Origin: Mytilus edulis
Taxonomy: Eukaryota; Mollusca; Bivalvia; Mytilida; Mytilidae
Length of the DNA: 64,000 nucleotides
Reading direction: 5' to 3'
NCBI RefSeq assembly: GCF_963676685.1
Contig: NC_092357.1
Location: 20,984,647-21,048,646 of the forward strand
Positions 23,650-35,002 of the stretch are shown in pieces. Position numbers and translations under genes: made by a program. Position 1 is the stretch's first letter. Every line of letters starts with the position of its first letter. The notes under the pieces are model-generated. The model had not been told where the DNA came from and searched no databases. It saw only the letters and a program-made list of their open reading frames with translations.

Positions 23650-26600
23650 CTAAAATAAAGTAACCCCCTTTGTTTCAGAAGAAATGTGCCAACCAATGCC
23701 TTTTTTCCCATAGAAATCAGCTTGTGTTTCTCTGTGTTTTATAGGTAGGAACTTCATTGCCCAGTCCATTACAATTAAACATTGATGAGATTTTAATTGT
23801 AATAGTACATCTCTACGTGCCTGTTCTTGGTGTACTGTTCTAATACAATGAGCTTTCCAAGTTGATAAGTTTAAAGTGGATATCTGCAAGTCATGGGTTA
23901 TCTCCTCTTGGATGTCAGCAGGAATCGCGTTTCTGACAGATGATACTGCATCCAACATAACTGTATCCAGTACCCCTGTTGTTGAGCAGTCATCACAGGA
24001 TTGGTCATGGTCATGCTCACATTTGTCGCTGAAACATTTTGATGTTGGATCACTAAGGCTGAATGTAGAACAGTGTTCTGCACATTTTGATTTGTTTTCC
24101 ACATGCCCCTTCATCTCAAATTTCAGGTGTTGATTCACATGATCAAGTAATGATTTAAGCTTGACTACACATTCAGAAGATAAACCAAACATTTCCAATT
24201 TGGACACAATTTTAAGTAGAATATCAATTGCACGCATACCTTCAGAAGTGATATTGTCAAGTCCATGCATGTTTTTCTTTTGTGATGCTGCACAAGCCTT
24301 AACAATGTTAAACAGTGTGGATCTGCCTAGGCACTCATAACCCTCATCATTGCAGTATTGGCTGTATGAACTCACAAGTCTAGATGCAATTACATTTCTT
24401 ACAACCTTAGGTATAGTTATCTCTAATCCAGATGACAATTTTAAGGTCTTGGATCCATAACCAACAGCCTGATGGTAAGTGGGGCAAGAAATAAATTCAA
24501 TGAAATGCATTACTCTTGGCATGCTCAATCTGGAACGGTAGACCTTTGGTGGATTTATTAATTGTCCTGGAAATGTTAGTGTTGTATGTCTTCGGGCAGC
24601 ATCAATTTTAAAAACACTAAGTCCTGGTACCAGTTCCATTAATCTTTCCTTTGTATGCTTATTTGCAAATAGGGATAAAATTTGCATCTGACTTAATCTG
24701 TTGTTCTGCTGTTGATAGGATGCAATCAGTGCCTCAGTCATTGTGTCAGGTTTGTCTTCTTTTAATGATATCCACTTCTTGCACACATCTGTCAAAAGAT
24801 TATTTTCTTGACCTGGTGCAACATACTGTGCAATCAACTGGATAGCTTCTGTAATAATTTTGGTATAATATGAGGATGAACTTTTTGAGAGGCTAGTCCA
24901 TGGCAACTGAAGCTGTGAATTTAGGGCTGGATAATTTCTGGAAAGCATTTTCATTGCAGCATTGAAAATCTCTCTTGGAGCCATGTTTTCTTCTTCCCAA
25001 TCAGATGTTGTGGTCTGGGAAAATGTCTGAGTGGATTGTGATGATAGTAGAAAGTCACATTCTGAATCTGAAAAAAAAATCAAATTATAATTTTTTTTTT
25101 AGAACTTTGGACGGTACACTTTGATATCTAACAAAGTTTAACTTTGGACCCCAATTTGGTCCAATTTGAAACTACGGCCCATTATCAAAAATTTAAATGC
25201 ATGTATAGTTTAAGCATATATATATTATCAAAGAACCCCATATTTTCAATTTTTTTAATGAATGGCTATTATCTATTTTGAATTTATTGAACCATACAAC
25301 TAATTTTTGACTCTTCACATTGAATAATCCGCGAAGCGGATTATGTAAAATGTGAAGAGTCAAAAATTAGTTTTATGGTTCAATAAAATCAAAATAAATT
25401 ATTGCCATTCATTATAAATAAATTTCTATCAAAAATAAGGCTCAAAGATCTTTTTATATTATTTATATTAACAAAAACAACATACACACATGTTGGCGTA
25501 TGAATAAACAACGTCAGAGTGGGCGTGTCGCCATCAAAATTGAAAACATTGAAAATAAAACTAATAATTTTAACCAATCAGAACACAGTAAAAACACCAA
25601 ATTTATTCATATTAAAATAAAACTTAAGAAAAATTTTGGACCATTATGTGGACTAATTCAATAAAGAGCCAAAAATCAAAATTCAAAATACATGGTTCGA
25701 TTTAGCATGTCAAAGCATTCAAGAATAAAACCCTATTGAAATTGGTCAAGAAATAAGCAATTTATACTATGCATTATAAAAGTATTGTTTTTCAACCAAT
25801 TGGGGGGCAGCAACCCAACAACCGGCTGTCCATTTCAATGATGATTGTGGCCAAGTTTGGTTAAATTTGGCCCAGTAGTTTCAGGAGTAGATTTTTGTAA
25901 AAGATAAAAATTTATGAAAATTTGGTAAAAAATGACTATAAAGGTCAATAACTCCTTAAGGGGTCAACTGACCATTTTGGTCATGCTGACTTATATATAG
26001 ATCTTACATTGCTGAACATTATTGCTGTTTACAGTTTATCTCTATCTATAATAGCATTCAAGATAATAACCAAAAACGACAAAATTTCTTTAAAATCACA
26101 ATTCAGGGGCAGCAACCCATCAACCAGTTGTCCGATTCATCTGAAAATTTCAGAGCAGATTATAAACAATTTTACTCCTGTCCGATTTGCTCTAAATGCT
26201 TTGGTTTCAGAGTTATAAGCCAAAATCTCCATTTTACCCCTATGTTCTATTTTTAGCCATGGCCACCATCTTGGTTAGTTGGGGGGGTCACCAGACACAT
26301 TTTTTAAACTAGATACCCAAATGATGGTTGTGGCCAAGTTTTGTTAAAATTTGCCTAGTAGTTTCAGAGGAGAAGATTATTGTAGAAATTAAGAACGACA
26401 GACGCAGGACGAGGACAGACGATGGACGAGGGACGCCAAGTGATGAGAATAGCTAACTTGGCCCTTTGGGCCAGGTGAGCTAAAAATGATTATTTGGAAA
26501 CCTTTTTAGCCCTTTAATTTCTAAATGGTTAGAACTATATGTAACCCCCAAAATCAATCCCAGCCTTACTCTTTCAGTTTCAAAGTTTGTGTTTAGATTT

Positions 26601-29600
26601 TATAGAGATCCAATCACTAAATCTAAGGTTATTGTCCAGAAATTAAGTGTGTTCAGACTTCTCTGACGACAGCAAACGTGATACAATTATCAATTTGAAA
26701 TTTTGTTAACTGTGCATTTGCATTCAGGAATCGCAATCAAATTTATTCGTTCATAGTGTGTTAATTTACGTTTTTGATGAGTTAAGCCTTCCAATTGATA
26801 TTTTATTGTTTGGTTTGCTATGTTCTGATGCTATGCTATTGTTTCAGAAAAGGGTGAAGGTTTGGTATCATTCAAACGTTTAATCCCGCTGCATATGTTT
26901 GCACCTCTCCTAAGTCAGGAATCTGTCTACAGTAGTTGTTGTTTGTTTATGTAATTTATACGTGTTTCTCGTTTCTCATCTTTTTATATAGATTTGGATT
27001 TGGATTAAGTGTGTGAATGGTTTTACACTAATTAATTTGGGAACCTTTATAGCTTTTTGTTTGGTATGAGCCAAGGCTCTGTGTTGAAGGCTGTACATTG
27101 ACCTATAATGGTTTACTTTTATAAATTGTTATTTGGATGGAGAGTTGTCTCATTTGCACTCACATCACATCTTCCTATATCTATATAAATTAGAAAGATC
27201 ATATAATAGGGAACAGACAGAATACGGACAACAGAAGCATAGACTGAAAAACATAATTAATATAGGTGGGTAAAAAAAAATTAATGATGCAAACACTTGT
27301 TATATTCCATACACATTAATGATCTGATTGCTTTGATAAACTTATTGATGGGATATAGAGATAGAGGATGTTTTTTTATAACTGAACTGAAGAAAGCACA
27401 TGTAAATTCTGATCTGAGAGAAGGAAATCATAGATTTTTTTGTTGAAGGATTCTTGCCCTAAAATGCGAGTGTCAATGTTACCCCCCACCCCCCCCCCCC
27501 CCCCCCCCCCCCACCCCAATTGCTCATTGTCCCAGGTCAATAACTAAAAAATATTGTTTTTCTTTTATAATATGTTATAAATTGATATTTTAGCAAAATA
27601 GAGTTTGATTTCTTGCGATTATAACCCTTTTTTGTAATAACAAAAACAGTGCAATAATTTCTGAATTGACAGAATATTTACTTATTTATGAAAAGGAATA
27701 GTACTGTAAACACTTACTGGTGAAAGCTAAATTATCAGATTCTTCTGCCTTTGAAATTCCTGTTTCTGTTGTAAATAGTCTTTCTGAACTGTGGTAAAAT
27801 TTTCCTAAAACATTATGAAAATAATGAAAACAAAAATATAAATTGTAAACTTATTTTTGTGGTTGTTATTTTTGTAAAGAATTATGCCCAAGCCAAGTGC
27901 TAGGGACTCTTTGGATGAACAGCAGTGGAAAAAACGCTATTTCTTTGCTTTTTGTGTGTTTTTTGGCTGTGCATGAACTAATTTTGTGTCAATGATGGAT
28001 ACATGTACCCCATATCCTTTGTTTTTATATAAATGTAACCAGGCATATTATAACTAGAAATCCACACAAAAAAATACCACAAAAATACTTAGGACAAAAA
28101 AAGGTCTAAACAAGAGGTGCACAATGACATTATAATAAAATTTCATAAATTCAATCAGCCTGTTCAGGAACTGCATAGTCGGAAAAAAAGGACAAACCTA
28201 TTTTAAAACAGACAGTTCATTTATAAATATGTTTTGGTGTTTAGTATGATGTCAATTTTCAGTAACTAGTACACAACTTTTGAGGACCACCAAGTTCAGG
28301 ATTTTCTCGCTGCGTAGAAGACCTATTGGTGACCTTTGGCTGTTGGTTGCTCTTTGGTTGGGTTATTGTCTCATTGACATATATTCCACATTTCCATACT
28401 AAATTTAAACCCCATCTCTATATATATATATTCTTGAATATGTACCTTGCCCACTTCAAGAAGTAAGGAGTACACTTAGGCACATTTATTTTTACTTCAT
28501 CTACAAGCATGAACATACCAATATCGGTTATCAAAGCCTGCTTGCTGTCTTGAGATACAGGATACTTTCTGATGCACGAGTAACATATTCCTAAAAGAAA
28601 GAGAAATAATTTACAATGATGCATGTATATATGTATATTATAAATATTACACATAGTACCCAAAGATAAGTAGGTATTGCAGACAAAGAATTTTAATAAA
28701 AATGTAGTAATTCTAAAACAGATGTCCTCCACTTAGTACATGTACATGTAATTTAAACTTTAATAATAATTGTAGGCTGGAAAGACAAAATACAAACTTT
28801 GTCTCAAGTCATTTTTGAGTTAAAACAATTCATACCATAACATCATGTACAGTGACTAAAATTATTATTTTATATAGGGACCTTAAGCTTGTACATGTAG
28901 ATCATGTACAAATGAAAAAATTTTGATAATTAAAATGTGTATTTACATTTTTCTAGTTCGACTCATAATATAGTCATATTTGTAAATTCAATATTTCTTA
29001 AAGTGCCCTGTGGAAGTCAAATCATGCTAAATGTGTGTAACATTTGGTAAACTTCTTTGTGATTGTTGACTAAATTTTGACAGGAAAATTTGATTCATAT
29101 GGCAGATTTTGTTATCAATATTAATTGATGGCTTATAGAACTTTCATCACAGTTGTTGTGAGTCAGTTTTCAAATGATTCTGCTCTGACCAGTGCTCAGT
29201 CTATATAACACCTGCAGTGAGGTGATAGTTTCTGTTGATCTGTGTCAGTGTTATCATGTACATGTACATTTGTACCAATCTGTGTTGACATACATGACAT
29301 ATGCATAGTAATTATAGCCACACCCCTCCCCCCAAAAAAAAAATAATAAAAAACCCACCACCACCACAAACAAATTGTCTAAGAGTATCTCCCATATATT
29401 TTTTTACGCATGACATTGATGTTTTGTAAGAATTTTATTTCATCGAGTATTTCATATGAAGTGCATGTACATGTATAACACCCTCCCCCTCCCCCTTTTC
29501 CATACAAAGTTTTATCTAAAGAAATTTTATCACTTTTAAATCATACTAGAAATTTTTACCTGAACCAACTGGCAGAGATATTCTCTTTGTCATCCATAGC

Positions 29601-29959
29601 TCTTTGCATACTGATGCTGGTATGCCTCTGTTTGGTTTTGCAACACTCTGGTCTGGATGTGTAGGTGACTGACACTTTCTCGTTTGACGCCTCCAATATA
29701 TTCCAAAATCATCCCTGTGTTTCGGGCATATGTAAATGTCACATGAAGAACAGTCTATTGAAAATATCCCACTTCTGTACAATATTAAAAGCCCTTCTGG
29801 TAGTTCATAGTCCGTGGAGTTACGTAAATGGGTACTTGTGGGTTTGTCACATTTGGTTATAGGGATACACGGGACATTTGAAGCATAATGTAATGATTGA
29901 CCACATTCAGATTTATAAGCAAATGTACATTTCATTTCATTCTTTTTCTCATACTGCAT
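23650..29959 (-). CDS. Transposase-like protein of the TTAA element, four exons, 677 residues
   Basis: Exons are 29959-29560, 28590-28446, 27788-27718 and 25067-23650. All borders are GT-AG, and their phases (1, 2, 1) join without a stop, giving 2034 bases. The first exon encodes a Cys/His-rich region, including CSSCDIYICPKHRDDFGIYW, then a C and PTHPD; I take it as a probable zinc-binding head. The fourth exon carries a second cluster with CAEHCSTFSLSDP, CEHDHDQSCDDC and the ending DWAMKFLPIKHRETQADF. I recall this protein type as a large, unnamed family in cnidarians, amphioxus and bivalves whose longer members continue into an RNase H-like catalytic part. Here the protein stops soon after GKKGIGWHIS, so that part may be missing. 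The gene is placed centrally and antisense in the element, as expected for a transposase. The splice model is mine and has not been checked against transcripts. Confidence 0.7.
25257..25413. repeat. 157-bp palindrome (foldback sequence)
   Basis: The arms pair from 'aatgaatggc' (25257) to 'gccattcatt' (25413), with only small mismatches, around the centre 'ccgcgaagcgg' (25329-25339). The inner arms, including 'tttttgactcttcacat', are essentially perfect. It lies in intron 3 of the transposase-like gene, so its transcript could fold into a long hairpin. Confidence 0.9.
25790..26486 (+). mobile_element. Helitron-like 3' portion inserted in the transposon
   Basis: It contains two diverged copies of 'ggcagcaacccaacaacc', near 25806 and 26107, and two of 'gtggccaagttttgttaaa', near 25849 and 26331. 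It ends with 'gacgccaagtgatgagaa', the hairpin 'ttggccctttgggccag' and 'gtgagctaaaa'. A GC-rich hairpin a few bases before CTAA is the usual 3' end of a Helitron. I recall this tail as abundant in bivalve genomes. The 5' end (TC) is not identified. Confidence 0.5.
26850..27185 (-). repeat. Family A interspersed repeat
   Basis: 'tttaatcccgctgcatatg', 'cctaagtcaggaatctgtc', 'gtatgagccaaggctctgtg' and 'ggagagttgtctcatttgc' are the family A blocks in the orientation found at 10800 and 54410. Confidence 0.75.
27482..27514. repeat. Poly-C tract
   Basis: A run of C interrupted by single A residues, in otherwise AT-rich DNA. Length in assemblies is likely to be unreliable here. Shorter C or G runs occur at 32358-32371, 56585-56600 and 61004-61016. 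Confidence 0.9.
28240..28400 (+). repeat. Family B interspersed repeat
   Basis: 'tttagtatgatgtcaatttt' is followed by 'gaagacctattggtgacc', 'ttgctctttggttgggttat' and 'tattccacatttccat', matching the copies at 5225-5415, 39460-39680, 45380-45480 and 56615-56730. It is inside intron 2 of the transposase-like gene. Confidence 0.8.
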
Positions 29960-31079
29960 AGTTATGCATTAATTACATATTTACAGATTGTCCATGAAAT
30001 AATACAGCAGAAGATGTGGTTCCATTTTGTCTCCAATGTAAACATTAAAGAGTACAATCAGGGGAGGTAAATCAATCTTTTACTGGGGCACCATGAAGGT
30101 TTATTCTTATTTTTTGTACAGACAGAAATTAAAGAATAAGTTTGAAATTATAATTAAATCAAATATATCTACCAAATAAATATTTGAAATTAAAACTGTT
30201 ATAAATTTCCTAATAAAAACTATAGTATATGAATATTGGATTAAGATAGGAAAAATATTTTGATAATTAAATTTATCTAAAACCCTTGAATTTCTCAATT
30301 TTGACTTTAAAAAAACAATATTGTGTTTAAAATTTTTTCCTTCAATTATTTCTATATACCACTAATTTTAAGATAAAATTGAGGAGTTCGTTGACAAGTA
30401 AATAGTATATTCTGCCTGGAATTCTTCTTTTTTTTTCGTTAAAATTTGTGATTTTTTGACATGCTCAAAATGTCATTAAAACTTATTTGCAAAGCAAAAG
30501 CTTAGAGATTCTGAAGATATCAACCTTATGAAACATAAAAAGCACAACAGAAACAAAATTCAAGTGTTATCTTGCAAATTGTTAACTTCTAAAAACAGTA
30601 AGCAGCTTCAACCTCTCTGTACCAATCATTTTCCAAAAGTTGGCATGATGCCAATTCATAACATTTGACGGTAAAAACCATTTTTATGCAGTTGAAAACA
30701 TGTTTAACTTGCATTCTGTCAAAGAAAATTACTACATTTGCTATATAAATGACAAAAAAAACTATTACAAAGATGGCCATTTTTTCATTAGAAAATGCTT
30801 GTGCCAATGCTTGAATGTGTTCTAAAAATAGAATTGCTTATTTCTAAAAATAGAATCAAATATTTGCACTTTTGATGGTTTTCACAGAGTCCCTACATGG
30901 TAGCCTTCCAGATACATGTCACATAACATTATATTTCGAAACTAGCTTCCGGACGATTTCTGGCATATTGCATGGTTTTCTCATGGACAAGCTCTTAAGA
31001 AAAGCTATATTCCCATGAAAATCATAAATTCAGAATTCCCATATTCATGAATTTCTTTAAGGTAGCATATATCCTTCCA

Positions 31080-31960
31080 ATATTTTGATTTAATGATTCC
31101 CGTACAATTCTTTACACTTTGGTCAGTAATTCGAATAGTTAACTCTTAAATCTTTAGAATTGCAACTTTAGAATAGGACGTATTTTGATCGGCCCTTGAC
31201 TCGCTCTTAACATCCGTTCATTTGTCTAGTTAAACTCTTTTAAAAATATTATTAAATAAACAGCTGTATCATGTGTACATCAGAAAAATATTTTACTTTT
31301 TATTTCATTCTTTTCCCCAATACAAGTTAAGCTGATTAAACTGAAACTGAAATTTGATCTGAAGTCAGCCAAAAAAAGTATTGTACTTGGTGCCCGATTA
31401 TATAAAAAAAAGAAAAACGAAGATTTCAAAGAAAGATTATAGAAAATTTCAGCATAAAGTACCAATGATATTTCGAGGAAATGGGGATAGTCAGAAAGTA
31501 AATAATAGAAATTATTTTCCTCATTGTTTTCCTGAAATTGCTAAATAAAATATAAAATCTCCTATTTTTGGTTTCGGTTTTAAAGTTTTAACTTCTTCAA
31601 TTGTTTCATTGTTTAAAAGCACTTTCATTTATCTTCCTCATCTCGAAAGAAATACAAGGCTTTATTTAGTTTTATAAGTTCATGCATTTTTTTTCTTTTC
31701 TCTATCGATTTATGAATTTCGATCAGCGATATACTACTGTTGCCTTTATATATCATCGAATCACTTACTTTCAAAACATTGATACAATAGTTATTATATA
31801 GTTTGAGTGAAGTTGTTGTCTAAGGTTCAGTTGATTTTACGAATTATTTCAAACTGAAATAGACAATAATAAATAGGAAAATGGCATAGGAATACTCAAA
31901 GGTAAAACATTTATAAATAATTACTATTTTAATGTTAATACTTTAGACCAATGGCAGATA
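31080..31960 (+). repeat. Segmental duplicate of 20625-21500, upstream of the intact Mab-21-like gene
   Basis: Colinear with the copy on the other side of the 8.5-kb transposon (landmarks listed there). It contains the promoter and the first, non-coding exon of the gene at 32820. Confidence 0.85.
31792..31901 (+). promoter_or_regulatory. Promoter and 5' non-coding exon of the Mab-21-like gene
   Basis: TATA-like box TATTATATAG at 31792-31801, then 'agttgttgtctaagg', and a short exon ending 'aatactcaaag' at 31901 before the donor gtaaa. The acceptor would be 'tttcatttgtag' ending at 32813, giving an untranslated-region intron of about 0.9 kb and a coding region on a single exon. The start of transcription is inferred to lie about 25-30 bases after the box. 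The box and the exon end are conserved with 21335-21446. Confidence 0.65.
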
Positions 31961-32036
31961 AATAGAAATTGCACATATTAGGAAACATATTATCGTAAAA
32001 AGGGAATAAAACAGTGAAGGCCTGACAATCCTGCTT

Positions 32037-32155
32037 CACTGATCTGGATCTATAACCTATGTGGAACGCTATCAATCTGTGTCAATCTACTGGATCCACT
32101 GATCTGGATCTATAACCTAAGTGGATCGCTATCAATCTGTGTCAATAAACTGGAT
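32037..32155. repeat. 60-bp tandem duplication in the untranslated-region intron
   Basis: Two copies, each starting 'cactgatctggatctataac', with an exact 60-bp period and few differences, containing 'gctatcaatctgtgtcaat'. Confidence 0.92.
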
Positions 32156-32819
32156 CGATATTCATAAATTATAATTTACAATTTTTAATCCATACATAAT
32201 TTTGGACTTTTAAAACGTCTCTGGACTTCTATTTTAAAACATGAATATGATTTTTTTCTACTGAAAATAATGCAAGAAACATTTTTTTGTTCTTATCTTT
32301 TGTTGATGTTTTTTTTTATTCTATTTTTTTTTTTATCTATTTGGGTTTGTTTTTTTTTGGGGGGGGGGGGGTGCTCTCATTCAGTCAGGTACATTACTTA
32401 AACAAGTTATTACTTTAAAGTGTAATATATTGAATTGCAACATTAACCATGACGGCAGGTGGTTTTGTAGATACTGTTTAACATTAGAATATTAACCTCA
32501 GGCAACCAAATAAAAAACAAGTAAAAAAGTTAAAAGTACGTAAATGAAAAACTATCTAGAGAGTGGACTGCTGAAAAAGTCCGCTCTTTGTGGTATCAAG
32601 CCACGATTTCAGATGAGTTTCAAGGCAGGAATGTGTCGAACAATTCATAGATAAAGTCGAAACTATACAAAGTTCAAAACAGGAAATCGCTTAGGTGGGA
32701 AATTTTTTGTCAGTTCCTTAACTAGTTAATGTACAAAGTAGATATATTTTTTTCTGGTATAACTTAATAAAGAGGTAACTCTCATCCTAACTAAATAGTG
32801 ATTTCATTTGTAGACTGAA

Positions 32820-34805
32820 ATGCAGAAAATTGTGAGTATGACTGCAGATAAATGTGAATCATTGCATTTTTACAAATATTTGTGTCAAAAGATTGGATCG
32901 GAGGAGGATGTGAGAAATAGAAGATTAGCTTACTGTATTTCTGACATATTAGAAATATCAGAGGATGGCAAAATATATAGCGGAAGTAAAGCTGAAGGAC
33001 TTGATTTGAAAGGCAGTGATTTGGATGTTATGTTTATTGATACTAATTATAAGGTGTATGAATCAGAAACTGAAGTCATTTTGGATGGTCTGACAATTCC
33101 CTTAATTATGAATACCGAGGAGACCCAACCATGTTTTACACAATTACGTCTTCTAAATTTTCATCGACCGCATCAAAATTTCAAATACATGTGGCAAAAA
33201 AGTCACCTTGGATATATGCTTTCAAGTGAAGAGTATAAACAGGTCAATTTGCCGTTACTTCCTTCTTTATACAGATGGGGAAATAAATGGCGAATTCATG
33301 GTCCATGTTTATCAGATAATAATGAGCAACTAGATCTCGCACATTGTCTTAAATGTGACAAATGGATATTTAAAGCACAGCCATGGATTATAAGACCACG
33401 TAAAGCATGGCCTTTACCTGAAATAATTTCTAAAATAATATCTTTTGGAGTGCTGTTTGTTCCAATTGGCTGTAAAGGTTCTGTAAATGAAAATCTGGAA
33501 TGGCGAATTTCATTTTCTGTTGCAGAAAAGCTTCTTATATTTTCTTTCAATCATACACAATTATTTTGTTATGCTCTGTTAAAAATCTTGCTGAAGGAAA
33601 TAGTAGAGAAACATGAATATTTGAAGGGTTTATTGTGTTCATATTTCTTAAAAACATTGTTATTTTGGATTTCAGAAGAAACAGATCCAAATGTATGGCG
33701 ACCAGATAATATCATACCATGTTTTATGGCATGTCTACAAAGATTAATGTACTGTGTAAGATATTCAATCTTGTTACATTATTTCATTCCTGACAATAAC
33801 TTATTCTGCTCACGATTCAATGTTATAAACAAAGAAAAATTAGAAACCATACTTAAGAATTTATATGAACAAAGAATAAATTGTTTTGCTTCTTCTGAGA
33901 CTTTGAAATATTATGAAAGACACACCTGCAATATCACTGAATCTTTCACAAGTGAAAATTTCATCAAAATTAGACGAAACGGACCGTCATTTTTAGGTTA
34001 TGCAAACATGAAGATAGTACTATATCATTGTCTACATTATTCCAGAACTGACTCATCTAGAGATTTATTAGCTTTATATTTATCAAAAGCTTGTCAGTCT
34101 GCTCCAGATGCTTCAAAATATGGATGTAGCCCAGAAAACAAACAGCAATACTACAAGTACAAATATGATCGTAGCCATTTATTGATAGGTGTACATTCAG
34201 ACGCAGTATCAGGATGGCTGACATTGGCTTCTTTCTTCTATGTTCATAAAAGATACGTTGACTCATTAAGGGTAATAAATTATGCATTGCAGAAATACAC
34301 AGACGAGAAAATATTTACTGGATTAAGCACATTTTTGTTAACATTTATCCAAAAACAAAAGTATAAAATGAATCTGATGGACAAGGAGTACACACTTATT
34401 CAAAAACAAGTGCTGAATCTAATGAAGAAAGAAACAAATTATACAGTTTTAAAAGCTATAACAATTGAAGCTTTAATGTTTAACTCAGGGTCGTTAATAA
34501 TTCCACAAGAATTACAACTAGTAGCCGAAGAACTTCATTTTTATCATCCCTTACCTTTTGCTTATTTCCTGAGCTTCTTATGTTATTATCAGCTACATGA
34601 CAGTAAATCATGTAGACATTATTTACAACAACTTACATCTATAATTTCAATATGTTTTGATAGTACACCATTTGCCTTTTTGAGTACACCGATCATGTGT
34701 GGAATAGCTCACACGTTGATAGGTGAGACATACTTTGCTAAACAAATATTTCAATCAGTAATTGATAAAGCGCCAAGGTTATCTTGGTTATCTAGTGTTG
34801 TGTAA
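32820..34805 (+). CDS. Mab-21 domain / cGAS-like receptor family protein (661 aa)
   Basis: An uninterrupted coding exon. Residues 55-69 form the nucleotidyltransferase loop: GS at 55-56 and the acidic pair D67/D69 in GSDLDVMFID. Mab-21 family marks follow: PCFTQLRL (104-111), EWRISFSVAEKLL (227-239), FCYALLKILLKE (249-260) and CSYFLKTLLFW (273-283). The last 260 residues are probably helical. At the strand where cGAS carries its third acidic residue I see no acid (CFTQLRL), so catalysis is doubtful, although that alignment was done by eye. Bivalves have very many such genes. Some cGAS-like receptors make cyclic dinucleotides on sensing RNA or DNA; no ligand can be read here. The ATG at 32820 was chosen because it follows the acceptor at 32813 closely, exactly as in the decayed copy at 8321. 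Two copies or remnants of its promoter lie upstream. Confidence 0.9.
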   Translation: MQKIVSMTADKCESLHFYKYLCQKIGSEEDVRNRRLAYCISDILEISEDGKIYSGSKAEGLDLKGSDLDVMFIDTNYKVYESETEVILDGLTIPLIMNTEETQPCFTQLRLLNFHRPHQNFKYMWQKSHLGYMLSSEEYKQVNLPLLPSLYRWGNKWRIHGPCLSDNNEQLDLAHCLKCDKWIFKAQPWIIRPRKAWPLPEIISKIISFGVLFVPIGCKGSVNENLEWRISFSVAEKLLIFSFNHTQLFCYALLKILLKEIVEKHEYLKGLLCSYFLKTLLFWISEETDPNVWRPDNIIPCFMACLQRLMYCVRYSILLHYFIPDNNLFCSRFNVINKEKLETILKNLYEQRINCFASSETLKYYERHTCNITESFTSENFIKIRRNGPSFLGYANMKIVLYHCLHYSRTDSSRDLLALYLSKACQSAPDASKYGCSPENKQQYYKYKYDRSHLLIGVHSDAVSGWLTLASFFYVHKRYVDSLRVINYALQKYTDEKIFTGLSTFLLTFIQKQKYKMNLMDKEYTLIQKQVLNLMKKETNYTVLKAITIEALMFNSGSLIIPQELQLVAEELHFYHPLPFAYFLSFLCYYQLHDSKSCRHYLQQLTSIISICFDSTPFAFLSTPIMCGIAHTLIGETYFAKQIFQSVIDKAPRLSWLSSVV

Positions 34806-34996
34806 CATTGAAAAGTCAATTTAGATGTAAACTTTCAATTGTATAGTTTCGTTTTTCAGAGAGTCTATTTAAATTATACATCATAAATCATGATCTCCTA
34901 ACATCATAAATTATAGGAAGTATTCAGATTCCTGTGTATCATAATAATACATATTATAGGAAAGACTTTATAGTTGTTAATTTACTCTTATTATTA

Positions 34997-35002
34997 AATA
35001 AA
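34997..35002 (+). terminator. Polyadenylation signal of the Mab-21-like gene
   Basis: AATAAA about 190 bases after the stop codon, the first canonical signal downstream. Confidence 0.6.

Larger units (their letters stand above)
22528..30994 (-). mobile_element. 8.5-kb DNA transposon with TTAA target duplication
   Basis: The left end begins after TTAA (22524-22527) with 'gagcctgtccatgagaaaac' and continues 'catgcaa'. The right end is its reverse complement, ending 'catggacaagctc' before TTAA (30995-30998). Ends match over about 27 bp with one change. The interior holds a four-exon minus-strand gene (29959 to 23650) of transposase type. It also carries later insertions: a 157-bp palindrome, a Helitron-like tail, and families A and B. 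TTAA duplication is typical of the Kolobok and piggyBac superfamilies. I cannot assign the superfamily from the protein. Confidence 0.85.

Noticed and set aside
29665..29862. Plus-strand frame over the first transposase exon
   Set aside because: Shadow of the minus-strand coding exon, which has Cys/His motifs and matching splice phases.
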